A DNA stretch of 64,000 nt from JAIYCX01 sp964353175 (GTDB lineage Bacteria > Bdellovibrionota_C > UBA2361 > SZUA-149 > DAOLCO01), in the NCBI GenBank assembly GCA_964353175.1, contig CAYGUX010000010.1, positions 1-64,000 of the forward strand, in the 5' to 3' direction. Positions 9,894 through 16,847 of the stretch are shown one piece after another. Position numbers and translations under genes: made by a program. Below the pieces are notes generated by a model. That model was not told the origin of the DNA, ran no database searches, and saw only the letters and a program-made list of their open reading frames with translations. Each line of letters begins with the position of its first letter. Within the stretch, counting starts at the first letter, position 1.

Positions 9894-10332
9894 GTTAAGC
9901 TTCTCTATATTAGCGCACGCAATATCTTACTGAAATAAGTACTATTGTGTAGCTATTCATTTTTATAGGATTATTAAATTGTATAGGTCAATGGCGACTT
10001 AATCTAATAGATAATTAATGGGATTATATTTATTTTCATGTTGAGCTAATAAATTTTGAAAAAGAATTTTTATGTTGAATTTTTTAAGACTATGTTCTTC
10101 AACAGGTGGAAAAATGTTTAGAGAGTATTTGTTATAGCTAAGGCATTAAAAGCTTTATGTATATTTACTTTTTAGGATCTTCTGTTACTAAATAATTGAA
10201 GGACTGGATTTTGTTTAGGCTAGTATATTTATGCTGAAATAGTTGATGTCTTGGGGTGCCATCAATAATAGGTTAGGTTAACCACTTGAAGTTTTAGCAA
10301 AAAGATGGCAATAAAGCCCCCGTAAAATGAAT
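9894..10332. other. gene-free stretch between histidine kinase and tRNA-Thr
   Basis: About 440 bp of very AT-rich DNA without a coding frame that I can support. The left end must hold the promoter of the minus-strand histidine kinase gene. The right end holds a candidate tRNA promoter, listed separately. No repeats or long hairpins were found between them. Confidence 0.5.
10286..10322 (+). promoter_or_regulatory. candidate promoter of the tRNA-Thr transcript
   Basis: A TTGAAG -35-like hexamer (10286-10291) is followed after 18 bp by AATAAA (10310-10315). A GC-rich block GCCCCCG comes directly after it, resembling the discriminator of stringently controlled stable-RNA promoters. The -10 match is imperfect, so this is a suggestion only. 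Confidence 0.35.
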
Positions 10333-10408
10333 GCTGGCGTGGCTCAATTGGTAGAGCAGCTGACTTGTAATCAGCAGGTTGTAGGTTCAAGTCCTATCGC
10401 CAGCTCCA
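10333..10408 (+). tRNA. tRNA-Thr (anticodon TGT)
   Basis: A complete 76-nt cloverleaf. The acceptor stem GCTGGCG pairs with CGCCAGC, the D arm is GGCTCAATTGGTAGAGC-like, the anticodon stem GCTGA/TCAGC closes the loop CTTGTAA with anticodon TGT (reads ACA), and the T arm holds the GTTCAAGTC loop. The 3' CCA is encoded (10406-10408). It stands apart from other translation genes except tRNA-Arg 196 bp downstream. Confidence 0.97.
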
Positions 10409-10505
10409 TTCTACCCTTTTTGCAAGATAGAGAATCTAAAGATGTAATGAGCTAATGGCTACCAGCTAAAATTGTCCAATACGAGCTGGGCAAAAAGGGT
10501 AGAAT
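10408..10505. repeat. 16-bp perfect inverted repeat in the tRNA spacer
   Basis: The arm at 10408-10423 (attctaccctttttgc) is repeated in perfect inverse complement at 10490-10505. The first arm begins at the last base of tRNA-Thr. Inside, CCAGCT (10462-10467) pairs with AGCTGG (10484-10489) directly against the second outer arm. A transcript of this spacer could fold into a long stem with an inner hairpin. The structure is not a standard terminator because no T tract follows the second arm. Confidence 0.6.
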
Positions 10506-10551
10506 CACTAAAAAATCTCCCACTAAAGTTCATCGATCATTTCAAAGCCAG

Positions 10552-10580
10552 TTGCGATGAATCTCGATATATCTTATTAA
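10552..10580 (+). promoter_or_regulatory. candidate promoter of tRNA-Arg
   Basis: TTGCGA (10552-10557), a 17-bp spacer, then TATTAA (10575-10580). Each hexamer matches the sigma-70 consensus at 4 of 6 bases, and the predicted start lies just before the tRNA. tRNA-Arg could alternatively be co-transcribed with tRNA-Thr. Confidence 0.3.
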
Positions 10581-10604
10581 CACTCAGTATTAATCTACTA
10601 ATAT

Positions 10605-10681
10605 GCGTCCTTAGCTCAGCTGGATAGAGCAACTGGCTTCGAACCAGTAGGTCAGGGGTTCGAGTCCCTTAGGGCGCACCA
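10605..10681 (+). tRNA. tRNA-Arg (anticodon TCG)
   Basis: A complete 77-nt cloverleaf. The acceptor stem GCGTCCT pairs with AGGGCGC (one G-T pair), the anticodon stem ACTGG/CCAGT closes the loop CTTCGAA with anticodon TCG (reads CGA), and the T loop contains GGTTCGAGTCC. The 3' CCA is encoded. Confidence 0.97.
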
Positions 10682-10824
10682 GTAATATTTCAATCATTTG
10701 GAACTTAGAGTTTCCCTTTATTCGAATTTAGCGGAATGGGCGCGGGTTCTCTATAAATTTATACCACTTATCTTTCCCCTAGTCTGCCGAGGCACAATAT
10801 CCCTTGAATCGAATATTTACTTCT

Positions 10825-10854
10825 TTGACCTTTTCATTGTAATGTTTTCATAAT
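10825..10854 (+). promoter_or_regulatory. sigma-70-like promoter of the HAM1-like gene
   Basis: TTGACC (10825-10830), an 18-bp spacer and CATAAT (10849-10854). Each hexamer differs from consensus at one base. It overlaps the first codon of the longest possible reading frame, which supports the downstream start at 10968. The leader would be roughly 105 nt. Confidence 0.55.
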
Positions 10855-10967
10855 TGATATCGAGTAGAAGGTGTATTTCTCTGGCTAGGCATTTAGAGCC
10901 TTCTTGCTGTTCGTGCGTGGTTAGAAGAGTAGGTTTTTTAATTCTTTTTCCTGAAAGGGGAGCTAAG

Positions 10968-11672
10968 ATGAGTTCTAAAAAATCGAATTTATGGAACCCT
11001 TTTGACGGATTCGTTGTATGCGTTAGTAATCCATGGAAAATTGCTGAGTACAAACGAATTTTAGGGGTAGAATTTGAGTATAAAAAACGCTTTGTAACTA
11101 AATCCGGAAGTAGAAGTAGGAGAGATTGTTCGATTTCAAGTGATGTAGTTAGCATGCCATTGGTGAGTGAACTTTTGCATGATCGCACATCAATTTGTGA
11201 GACTCACGAGTCCAAGGGGCAGTACGAAGATCTTGGACGAGTCGTTGCTCTTAAAAAAGCTCTGTGGTTTTATAAAATGGTAAATAGACCTCTTATAGTA
11301 GAGGCTGTGCATCTATGTGTACCTGGGTTATCTGGATTCCCGGGCCATCTCACTGAGGAAATGGAAGGAAACAATGAGACCTTAGTTCAGATGGTAAAAG
11401 ACGAAGTCTGTAATCGGGGAGGTAACAAGGCCGTTGCGATTGCCACGCTTCTGGCATTGAGTGGAGTTGAGCACGAAAATCCTTTAGGCGTTCAGGTTCG
11501 TCATGGAGTGGTAGATGGTACTATCGTCGTTCCAGATAGAAGTGGTACGGGCTTTGGATGGGATGAGATTTTTGTTCCTGACGGCTCTCCAGATGGCAAA
11601 ACATTTCAACAGCTTGGTAAATTTGATTTTATGGTGACAGTATTGGTGGCTAGGATGGTCGCTTATAATTAA
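10968..11672 (+). CDS. HAM1/RdgB-like non-canonical purine NTP pyrophosphatase
   Basis: The family removes ITP, XTP and dITP from the nucleotide pool by cleaving them to monophosphates. At 234 residues this is slightly longer than typical RdgB (~200). Recognisable elements are the N-terminal VSNPWKIAEYK (family S/TxNxxKxxE), VEAVHLCVPGLSGFPG (family EDtGL...GxPG) and GTGFGWDEIFVPDG (family FGYDPIF). The usual acidic ED pair reads EA here, so activity is less certain than in orthodox RdgB. The ATG at 10968 has a strong AAGGGGAG site; a longer frame to 10854 would begin inside the promoter. The stop shares TTAA with the convergent neighbour. Confidence 0.75.
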   Translation: MSSKKSNLWNPFDGFVVCVSNPWKIAEYKRILGVEFEYKKRFVTKSGSRSRRDCSISSDVVSMPLVSELLHDRTSICETHESKGQYEDLGRVVALKKALWFYKMVNRPLIVEAVHLCVPGLSGFPGHLTEEMEGNNETLVQMVKDEVCNRGGNKAVAIATLLALSGVEHENPLGVQVRHGVVDGTIVVPDRSGTGFGWDEIFVPDGSPDGKTFQQLGKFDFMVTVLVARMVAYN

Positions 11673-12493
11673 GAGTTCTTTCTTACTGTTGAGGCTATTT
11701 GCCAAGATACCTTGTCTATAGTCGTGTTCTCAGGCCATACTTTAGCTTTTAGAAGCCTAGCATAAGCTTTTTTTAGGATGGCCTCTGGATATGTCTTAAA
11801 TAGTTCTTTACTAACCTTTATTGCCACCTTTTCATTTCTAAGACAAACTTTTAGCCCTTTATTTATTGCCACCATAAATTTTTTAACTGCCTCAGGATTT
11901 TCTTCTAATAGATTCTTGGAATGTGTAATCCCTGTAAACGCAAAGTCTTTATAGTAGTCCGCTAACGAAAATACAGGTTTAATCCCATAAGATTCAGCTA
12001 AAGAAACCATGGGCTCTAATTCTAAAATTACATCAGCCTTGTTTGATGAAAGTAGTGTTTGTTGATTCCCTATAGGTGCTTCAATAATTTTTAGTGATTT
12101 GAGTAGTCTTTTGTTTTTCTCTTTCAAAGCTTTGATTAGTGAATAGGTGGTTGCAGGGGAGGGGAGTGAGCCAATTCTTAGGCCAACTAAATCCTCTAGA
12201 CGAGTAATTTTTTTTATCGCAGGATTATGACTAATCCCCCAGATACCAATTCTATTTACTACGATGCCTGAGCAAAGGACTTTTTCATTTTCAATACTAA
12301 ATAGTGGATCGCTAATAGCAAAATCAACCTTACCTTTTAATACTGCTTTATAAACATCTTGGTCATTGCCACTATATATGGTTTGAACATCAAGCCCTCG
12401 CTTTTCAAAAATACCAGTATTTATGGCTATATAATATGGTAGATATAGTAAATGTGGATATCCCCAGTGGCCTACTTTGATTTCTAGATTCAA
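11669..12493 (-). CDS. NMT1/THI5-like substrate-binding protein without signal peptide
   Basis: 274 residues in the fold family of nitrate/sulfonate/pyrimidine-precursor receptors. It is clearly a paralogue of the lipoprotein receptor at 12838 (shared LLYLP, FEKRG/FKKRG, GND and DFAISDP/DFGVGDP patterns). It has no hydrophobic leader, so it should stay in the cytoplasm. The only in-frame start is TTG at 12493; upstream codons reach a stop without ATG or GTG. The cysteine cluster of the fungal HMP-P synthase THI5 is absent, so enzymatic THI5 activity is unlikely. A ligand sensor or scavenging protein is possible. It is transcribed divergently from the ABC operon. Confidence 0.75.
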   Translation of the reverse strand: MNLEIKVGHWGYPHLLYLPYYIAINTGIFEKRGLDVQTIYSGNDQDVYKAVLKGKVDFAISDPLFSIENEKVLCSGIVVNRIGIWGISHNPAIKKITRLEDLVGLRIGSLPSPATTYSLIKALKEKNKRLLKSLKIIEAPIGNQQTLLSSNKADVILELEPMVSLAESYGIKPVFSLADYYKDFAFTGITHSKNLLEENPEAVKKFMVAINKGLKVCLRNEKVAIKVSKELFKTYPEAILKKAYARLLKAKVWPENTTIDKVSWQIASTVRKNS

Positions 12494-12509
12494 TATACAA
12501 ACCCTAAAC

Positions 12510-12537
12510 TTGACTAATTTGCGCTACTATGTTAAAT
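12510..12537 (+). promoter_or_regulatory. candidate promoter of the Xre-ABC transporter operon
   Basis: TTGACT (12510-12515), a 16-bp spacer and TTAAAT (12532-12537). The -10 element overlaps the left arm of the adjacent palindrome. It implies that the coding start is the ATG at 12571 rather than 12529. Confidence 0.4.
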
Positions 12538-12557
12538 GTATCAAAAAAGATACATTT
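12534..12557. promoter_or_regulatory. probable operator palindrome (aaatgtatc-n6-gatacattt)
   Basis: A perfect 9-bp inverted repeat (12534-12542 and 12549-12557) separated by six adenines. It covers the predicted -10/+1 region ahead of the small HTH gene and lies between two divergent genes. This is the usual position for an autoregulatory Xre-type repressor site. As RNA it could form a weak AU-rich hairpin, but no T tract follows. Confidence 0.6.
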
Positions 12558-12570
12558 TGGCAATGGAAAT

Positions 12571-12837
12571 ATGGACATCTCAAAAAAAAATCAACTCATA
12601 GAAGACTTCGTACAAATTAATTCTCCTGTTACCCTGAAACAGATGCTTTCATATCAAATTGAAAGAGAAATGGCTTATCAGGGTATTAGCAGGGTTAAAA
12701 TGGCAAAACTTATGGAGACAAGTCGTGCGGTGATTAACAGGCTTTTAGATCCCTCACATTCTTCCGTTACCTTAAGCACTCTAGAGAAGGCTGGGAAAGT
12801 TTTAAACAAAAAATGGCATATATATTTGGAGGGTTAA
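12571..12837 (+). CDS. small Xre-family helix-turn-helix regulator
   Basis: 88 residues from the ATG at 12571. The HTH lies near residues 40-65: the segment ISRVKMAKLMETSRAVINRL has the Xre/Cro pattern. It resembles antitoxin-type Xre proteins of the HigA class, but no HigB-like toxin is adjacent. The frame is open to an ATG at 12529, but that start would place the operator palindrome inside the gene. It ends immediately before the receptor lipoprotein gene (TAA then ATG), so it probably leads the ABC transporter operon and regulates it and itself. Confidence 0.75.
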   Translation: MDISKKNQLIEDFVQINSPVTLKQMLSYQIEREMAYQGISRVKMAKLMETSRAVINRLLDPSHSSVTLSTLEKAGKVLNKKWHIYLEG

Positions 12838-13836
12838 ATGAGAGCAGTTTATTTTGTATTGGTATTTTCTATCCTAAGTTGCATCTCTTGTTCGAAGGAC
12901 TCGAATTTAAATGAAAAACTTAAAAAAATACGGATAGCGCAATTCGGTAAGGCTAAGTTCTTACTTTATTTACCCCTATACGTCGCAATGGAAGAAGACC
13001 TTTTTAAGAAACGTGGGATTGATGTAGATTTAATTTTTGCTGGGAACGATGACCAAGTATTCGCGACGGTGATTAGTGGTGAAGCCGATTTCGGTGTTGG
13101 AGATCCCGTTTTTACCGCCTTAGCTTCGGAAAAGGGAATTAAAGCTAAGACAGTTGCCATGTTAATCACTAATTTAGGTCTAACGGGTTATACAAATAAG
13201 CTTGAGGTACCAGAAATTAGAGATCGAATTGATCTAAAAGGTCTTAGAGTCGCTTCTCTACCAGAGCCATCTACTACATTTACATTACTTAGCGAATTAA
13301 AGCGGAGTAATTTGGAACTTGATAGTATGAAGATTGTCCAAGGTGCTTTCGGTACTCATTTAGCAATGTTGGAGGCTGGGAAAGTTGATATTGCAATAGA
13401 CTTAGAACCTACTGTCTCAGAAGTAGAAGAAAAAGGTTATCGAATAGTTTTTCCTCTGACTCCGTTTATAGAGAGGCAGGTAATTACGGGACTTACTACA
13501 ACTTCCGAAAATATAGACAACAATCCCGATGTTGTGCAAAGTGTTGTTGAAGCTTTACAGGAAGCTATAAGTTTAATGTTTTTAAATAGAGATGTTCCCT
13601 ATCTTACAGCTAAGAAACTCTATCCGAGTCTTTCAGAAAAAGTTATCAGAAATGCTGTAGATCGTATGATGAATGATGCGATGTATCCAGAGTCCTTGGT
13701 GGTGGATGATATCCTTTGGCAAAGGACATTAAAAACGAGAATAGACAGTGGTGAGTTGAAAGAGATGCAGGCGATAGATGTTGCAGTGGATAATACGTTC
13801 GCAATAAGAGCGGTAGAAAGTCGTACGGACAATTAA
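12838..13836 (+). CDS. ABC transporter substrate-binding lipoprotein (NMT1/TauA/SsuA type)
   Basis: 332 residues. A signal peptide ends in a lipobox (CISC, Cys18), so the receptor would be tethered on the periplasmic face. The rest is a type 2 periplasmic binding protein of the NMT1/THI5-like family (YLPLYVAMEEDLFKKRG; GEADFGVGDP; RVASLPEPST). Relatives bind sulfonates, nitrate, riboflavin or thiamine-precursor pyrimidines; the ligand cannot be assigned. A ggaggg site lies at the end of the preceding gene. The ATPase gene follows after 1 bp. Confidence 0.88.
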   Translation: MRAVYFVLVFSILSCISCSKDSNLNEKLKKIRIAQFGKAKFLLYLPLYVAMEEDLFKKRGIDVDLIFAGNDDQVFATVISGEADFGVGDPVFTALASEKGIKAKTVAMLITNLGLTGYTNKLEVPEIRDRIDLKGLRVASLPEPSTTFTLLSELKRSNLELDSMKIVQGAFGTHLAMLEAGKVDIAIDLEPTVSEVEEKGYRIVFPLTPFIERQVITGLTTTSENIDNNPDVVQSVVEALQEAISLMFLNRDVPYLTAKKLYPSLSEKVIRNAVDRMMNDAMYPESLVVDDILWQRTLKTRIDSGELKEMQAIDVAVDNTFAIRAVESRTDN

Positions 13837-13837
13837 G

Positions 13838-14536
13838 ATGATAGAAGTTTCCAATATAAGTTTCAGTTATGATTCCTATAAAGTATTAAGTAATATTGAC
13901 TTTCAGTTAAAACCTGGGGAAACAACTTGTTTGCTTGGTAGAAGCGGCATTGGAAAGACCACCTTATTAAACATTCTGGTAGGACTTTCTGAACCGAGTT
14001 TCGGTGTGGTTAGGGCTCCTTTTACCAGGCCTAGTAGTAGCGTCGCTTATCTCAATCAAAATGCTGGACTACTACCTTGGCGCACAGCGGAAGAAAATAT
14101 AAATTTATCTGGTGAATTATTGAATATTGCATTAGATCCCGATCAAATCAAGGCATTGATAGATATATTAGGCCTAAGATCTCATTTAAGGAAGTATCCT
14201 GATCAACTCTCAGGTGGAGAGCTTCAGAGGTTTGCTCTGATTCAACGTCTTATTCTTTCGCCTAATCTACTAGTACTAGATGAACCTTTCGGAGCACTTG
14301 ATATAATTCTTAGAAGAGAACTTTCATTATTAATTGGAGAAATTGTTAAAACTCGACAGATATACTCATTGGTTGTCACTCATCAACCAGAAGATGCCCT
14401 TTTTTTGGCCAGCGAGATTCTTATTTTATCGAGGGAATTTCCAGAAAGTGGCGCCGTCATTTCAAAAAGGATGAAGAGGGAAGTTGATTTCAATGAAAGT
14501 TCTTCATATCTGATGTTCGTAGAGGCAATGGCATGA
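13838..14536 (+). CDS. ABC transporter ATP-binding protein (TauB/SsuB/ThiZ-like)
   Basis: 232 residues with Walker A GRSGIGKTT (~34-42), Q-loop YLNQNAGLLPWRT, signature LSGGELQR (~125-132), Walker B LLVLDEPFGALD (~143-154) and the H-loop VVTHQPEDA. The PFGALD and Q-loop sequences are typical of taurine/sulfonate/nitrate importers. It overlaps the permease gene by 4 bp. It powers uptake of the ligand caught by the upstream lipoprotein. Confidence 0.9.
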   Translation: MIEVSNISFSYDSYKVLSNIDFQLKPGETTCLLGRSGIGKTTLLNILVGLSEPSFGVVRAPFTRPSSSVAYLNQNAGLLPWRTAEENINLSGELLNIALDPDQIKALIDILGLRSHLRKYPDQLSGGELQRFALIQRLILSPNLLVLDEPFGALDIILRRELSLLIGEIVKTRQIYSLVVTHQPEDALFLASEILILSREFPESGAVISKRMKREVDFNESSSYLMFVEAMA

Positions 14537-15285
14537 GTAATCGTGTAATCTTCATTAGAACTCTTGTACCTGGGATTGTCTTCTTGTTATTTTGGGAGGC
14601 TCTATCTTTTGAAGATTCATATAGACTGTTTTTTTATAGCGCCCCTTCTAAGGTGTTTCTTACTTTTTTGAGGGACGTTCAGAATATAGAGTTCTGGGTG
14701 AACATCTGGTACACATGTTTTGCTGCCGTGCTTGGGTTGTTTATTGGGACGATATTAGGTTCATTTTGTGGAGTGTGTTTTTGGATCAGGCCAGGATTAA
14801 AGAGAGTATTTAATCCATACTTAACTTTCCTTGGAGCTATTCCTATATTTGCTTTTGCTCCTATGTTGATTGTTTGGTTTGGTATTGGCATTTTGTCAAA
14901 AATAGTTATGGCCTCTCTTTCTGTTGTGTTAGTTTCACTCGTCCAGGCTTACGAAGGTGCGAGTTCCGTTGCCAAAACTCATTTAATCTTTGCCCGTACT
15001 TTAGGAGTAACTAATAGAAATGTGCTTAGATTTATAATATTGCCCGGTGCATTTAGGCATGTACTCTCGGGTCTAAAATTAAATATTGGTTTTTCAATTA
15101 TGGGAACTTTTATAGCGGAATTTATAAGTTCAGAGCATGGCATAGGGCATTATATTCTGAAAGCAGGTGGGACGTACGACACTCCTCGAGTTTTTGTGGG
15201 GATCTTGACTCTAGGATTAATAAGTTTATTAGGGCAGGGCCTTATTGAATTGTTAGGCCCCAAGAACCGCAGTGTTATTAATTAA
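14533..15285 (+). CDS. ABC transporter permease (TauC/SsuC-like)
   Basis: 250 residues with about six membrane helices and the family EAA-like loop (TLGVTNRNVLRFIILPGAFRHVLSGLK). This is the BPD_transp_1 membrane subunit of the importer encoded by the three preceding genes. Its ATGA start overlaps the ATPase stop. A weak 7-bp inverted repeat (15262-15268 with 15291-15297) spans the end of the gene toward convergent menA. Confidence 0.9.
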   Translation: MSNRVIFIRTLVPGIVFLLFWEALSFEDSYRLFFYSAPSKVFLTFLRDVQNIEFWVNIWYTCFAAVLGLFIGTILGSFCGVCFWIRPGLKRVFNPYLTFLGAIPIFAFAPMLIVWFGIGILSKIVMASLSVVLVSLVQAYEGASSVAKTHLIFARTLGVTNRNVLRFIILPGAFRHVLSGLKLNIGFSIMGTFIAEFISSEHGIGHYILKAGGTYDTPRVFVGILTLGLISLLGQGLIELLGPKNRSVIN

Positions 15286-15296
15286 GTCTAGGTTCT

Positions 15297-16181
15297 TTAG
15301 AAATTTAAAAACATCGCACTCGCCACTAATGAAAATATCAGTAGTGTCTTACCAATACAGGTGAGCATTTTATTGAATTCAATGCCAGTTTGAAGACTAT
15401 TGAATTTAAGCGAAAGATTAAAGAAAATTATTGCAGTAACTGATGTGAATACAACTAATTGCCAGTTTTTTATAAATTTTAGGTTGGTTATTAGTAGAGG
15501 AAATATTAAACATATTGCAAATAGGCTATTTGCAAAGGTTCTTCCGTAGATACTAACTAGGGTTTTTTTATTTGTACTTCTATCTTCTTCCAAGTCTCTC
15601 GTATTGTTTACCACTAAGAGTGCGCTTGCAATTCCTCCTAACATAAATCCAAAATATAATCCTAGTTGGGAGTAGTCTCCGGTAAGCATGTACTCTGTTC
15701 CGCATACCGCAATTGGCCCAAAAAAAATAAATACAAATATTTCACCAAGTCCATTATAGGCAAGAGGGTAGGGTCCTGCGGTGTAACAGTAGGCACCAAG
15801 TATGGATAGAACTCCAATAATGAGAATTGGTATTCCTCCTTTAGTAACAATATACCAACCTAATATGAGTATGAGGATGGTGATAAAGTATATAGCCTTC
15901 GTCATGGCTCTATCGCTGATCATGCCACTTTGCAGTACTCTTTTTGGACCAATTCTTTTAGTTGTATCTTTGCCCTTTCTAAAGTCATATAAATCATTAA
16001 CATAGTTTGTTAATATTTGAATCAGGATAGCTGCCAATAGAATGGGGAAGGCAATACTTAGGTCAGGAAGTGTGTTAAGTCTCGTATAGGATAGACTAAA
16101 TCCTAGCAGGACTGGTGATATTGATGCAGTCAGGGTTTTGGGCCTAGATCCAATGACCAGCGCTTTAAGTATAGATGTCAT
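15297..16181 (-). CDS. menA: 1,4-dihydroxy-2-naphthoate polyprenyltransferase (UbiA family)
   Basis: A membrane prenyltransferase of 294 residues with eight or nine hydrophobic segments. The first Asp-rich motif is NYVNDLYDFRKGKD near residues 60-73, preceded by SRPKTLTASISPVLLG, both characteristic of MenA rather than UbiA. The second Asp-rich region is NNTRDLEEDRSTNKKT. It attaches the isoprenoid tail to DHNA in menaquinone synthesis. I chose ATG at 16181 over an in-frame TTG six bases upstream. No other men genes are in the window. Confidence 0.88.
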   Translation of the reverse strand: MTSILKALVIGSRPKTLTASISPVLLGFSLSYTRLNTLPDLSIAFPILLAAILIQILTNYVNDLYDFRKGKDTTKRIGPKRVLQSGMISDRAMTKAIYFITILILILGWYIVTKGGIPILIIGVLSILGAYCYTAGPYPLAYNGLGEIFVFIFFGPIAVCGTEYMLTGDYSQLGLYFGFMLGGIASALLVVNNTRDLEEDRSTNKKTLVSIYGRTFANSLFAICLIFPLLITNLKFIKNWQLVVFTSVTAIIFFNLSLKFNSLQTGIEFNKMLTCIGKTLLIFSLVASAMFLNF

Positions 16182-16202
16182 GTTCAAGTATTTGAAAAAG
16201 AT

Positions 16203-16239
16203 AATGCTGTAATATGAGTGAGGCTCATATTACAGCATT
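16203..16239 (-). terminator. intrinsic terminator downstream of the 16269-16796 gene
   Basis: A perfect 16-bp stem (aatgctgtaatatgag paired with its complement) has a 5-nt loop. Read on the minus strand it is followed by a T-rich run (atctttttc). It lies about 30 bp past the stop of the minus-strand gene at 16269 and just ahead of menA, so it should end the coupling-protein operon transcript. Confidence 0.75.
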
Positions 16240-16268
16240 CTATCTGGCTTCGCTACTGCAACTGTAAC

Positions 16269-16796
16269 TTAAGCATCAAATCGAGATACTTCGCTATCAT
16301 CTACTACAATAGATCGTTTGCCCACACCATTTTGAGCACCAGAGATAATGTCACCGTATAGTGGAGAGCAGGACATAGTAAGAACTGCATTACATGCAAG
16401 CTCTATGCAAAGAAGATCTCTTGGCCCAAGCTTAATCCTTCTTCTCTCTTCTTCGCTTCTACCTGAGATGATTCTAAGCCAGCAAACCTCTTCACCTGTT
16501 AAAGCACCTTGTGCACCTTTAGGTTTGTCTCTATAGAGTCTGATAAGGATATCTCCACTATCGTCTTTCATGATTATACCTTCATCTAATGACTCAACGC
16601 CATATAGAAAAGCTCTTGATGTAGCCCATATCCCACCAACGGCCTGTATTGGAACCGCTATGTCACATGCTCCTAAAGAGTCTGGTTGTGGTTCATTTTT
16701 TACCTTAGGGATGTAAACCAATCTTAAGCCAATTGGTTCAGGAATCAATTGTAGTGTTCCAAAAGACTTTGCTATTGTAAAATGCATTCCGCTCAT
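16269..16796 (-). CDS. unknown soluble protein at the end of the coupling-protein operon
   Basis: 175 residues, no signal peptide or membrane helix, moderately charged. A good ggagaaggaaa site precedes the ATG. It follows the coupling ATPase gene after about 50 bp on the same strand and precedes a strong terminator, so it belongs to the same transcript. I recognise no domain. Position next to a coupling protein is where adaptor or chaperone proteins (the role of IcmS/IcmW or DotN in Legionella) may occur, but sequence does not demonstrate this. Confidence 0.7.
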   Translation of the reverse strand: MSGMHFTIAKSFGTLQLIPEPIGLRLVYIPKVKNEPQPDSLGACDIAVPIQAVGGIWATSRAFLYGVESLDEGIIMKDDSGDILIRLYRDKPKGAQGALTGEEVCWLRIISGRSEEERRRIKLGPRDLLCIELACNAVLTMSCSPLYGDIISGAQNGVGKRSIVVDDSEVSRFDA

Positions 16797-16847
16797 AGTT
16801 TTCCTTCTCCGTTTTGTTAAACCTAATATTTGCTATTTATAAAGCAT

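Noticed and set aside
10333..10681. tRNA attachment site for a mobile element
   Set aside because: No integrase nearby and no direct repeat of the tRNA 3' end was seen; the repeat present is inverted.
10854..10967. N-terminal extension of the HAM1-like gene from 10854
   Set aside because: The extension begins in the -10 box of a good promoter, is Cys/Arg-rich unlike the family, and the ATG at 10968 has a strong ribosome site.
11669..12493. Assignment as THI5 pyrimidine synthase
   Set aside because: The family relationship is real but the iron-binding cysteine motif of fungal THI5 is absent.
12529..12570. Earlier ATG of the Xre gene at 12529
   Set aside because: No ribosome site, and it would put the palindromic operator and -10 box inside the gene.
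12571..12837. HigBA-type toxin-antitoxin system
   Set aside because: The Xre protein resembles HigA, but no toxin-like gene is adjacent on either side; it is followed by an ABC receptor.
15262..15297. Terminator between the ABC permease gene and menA
   Set aside because: The 7-bp arms enclose a 22-nt loop and neither direction has a T tract; too weak to call.
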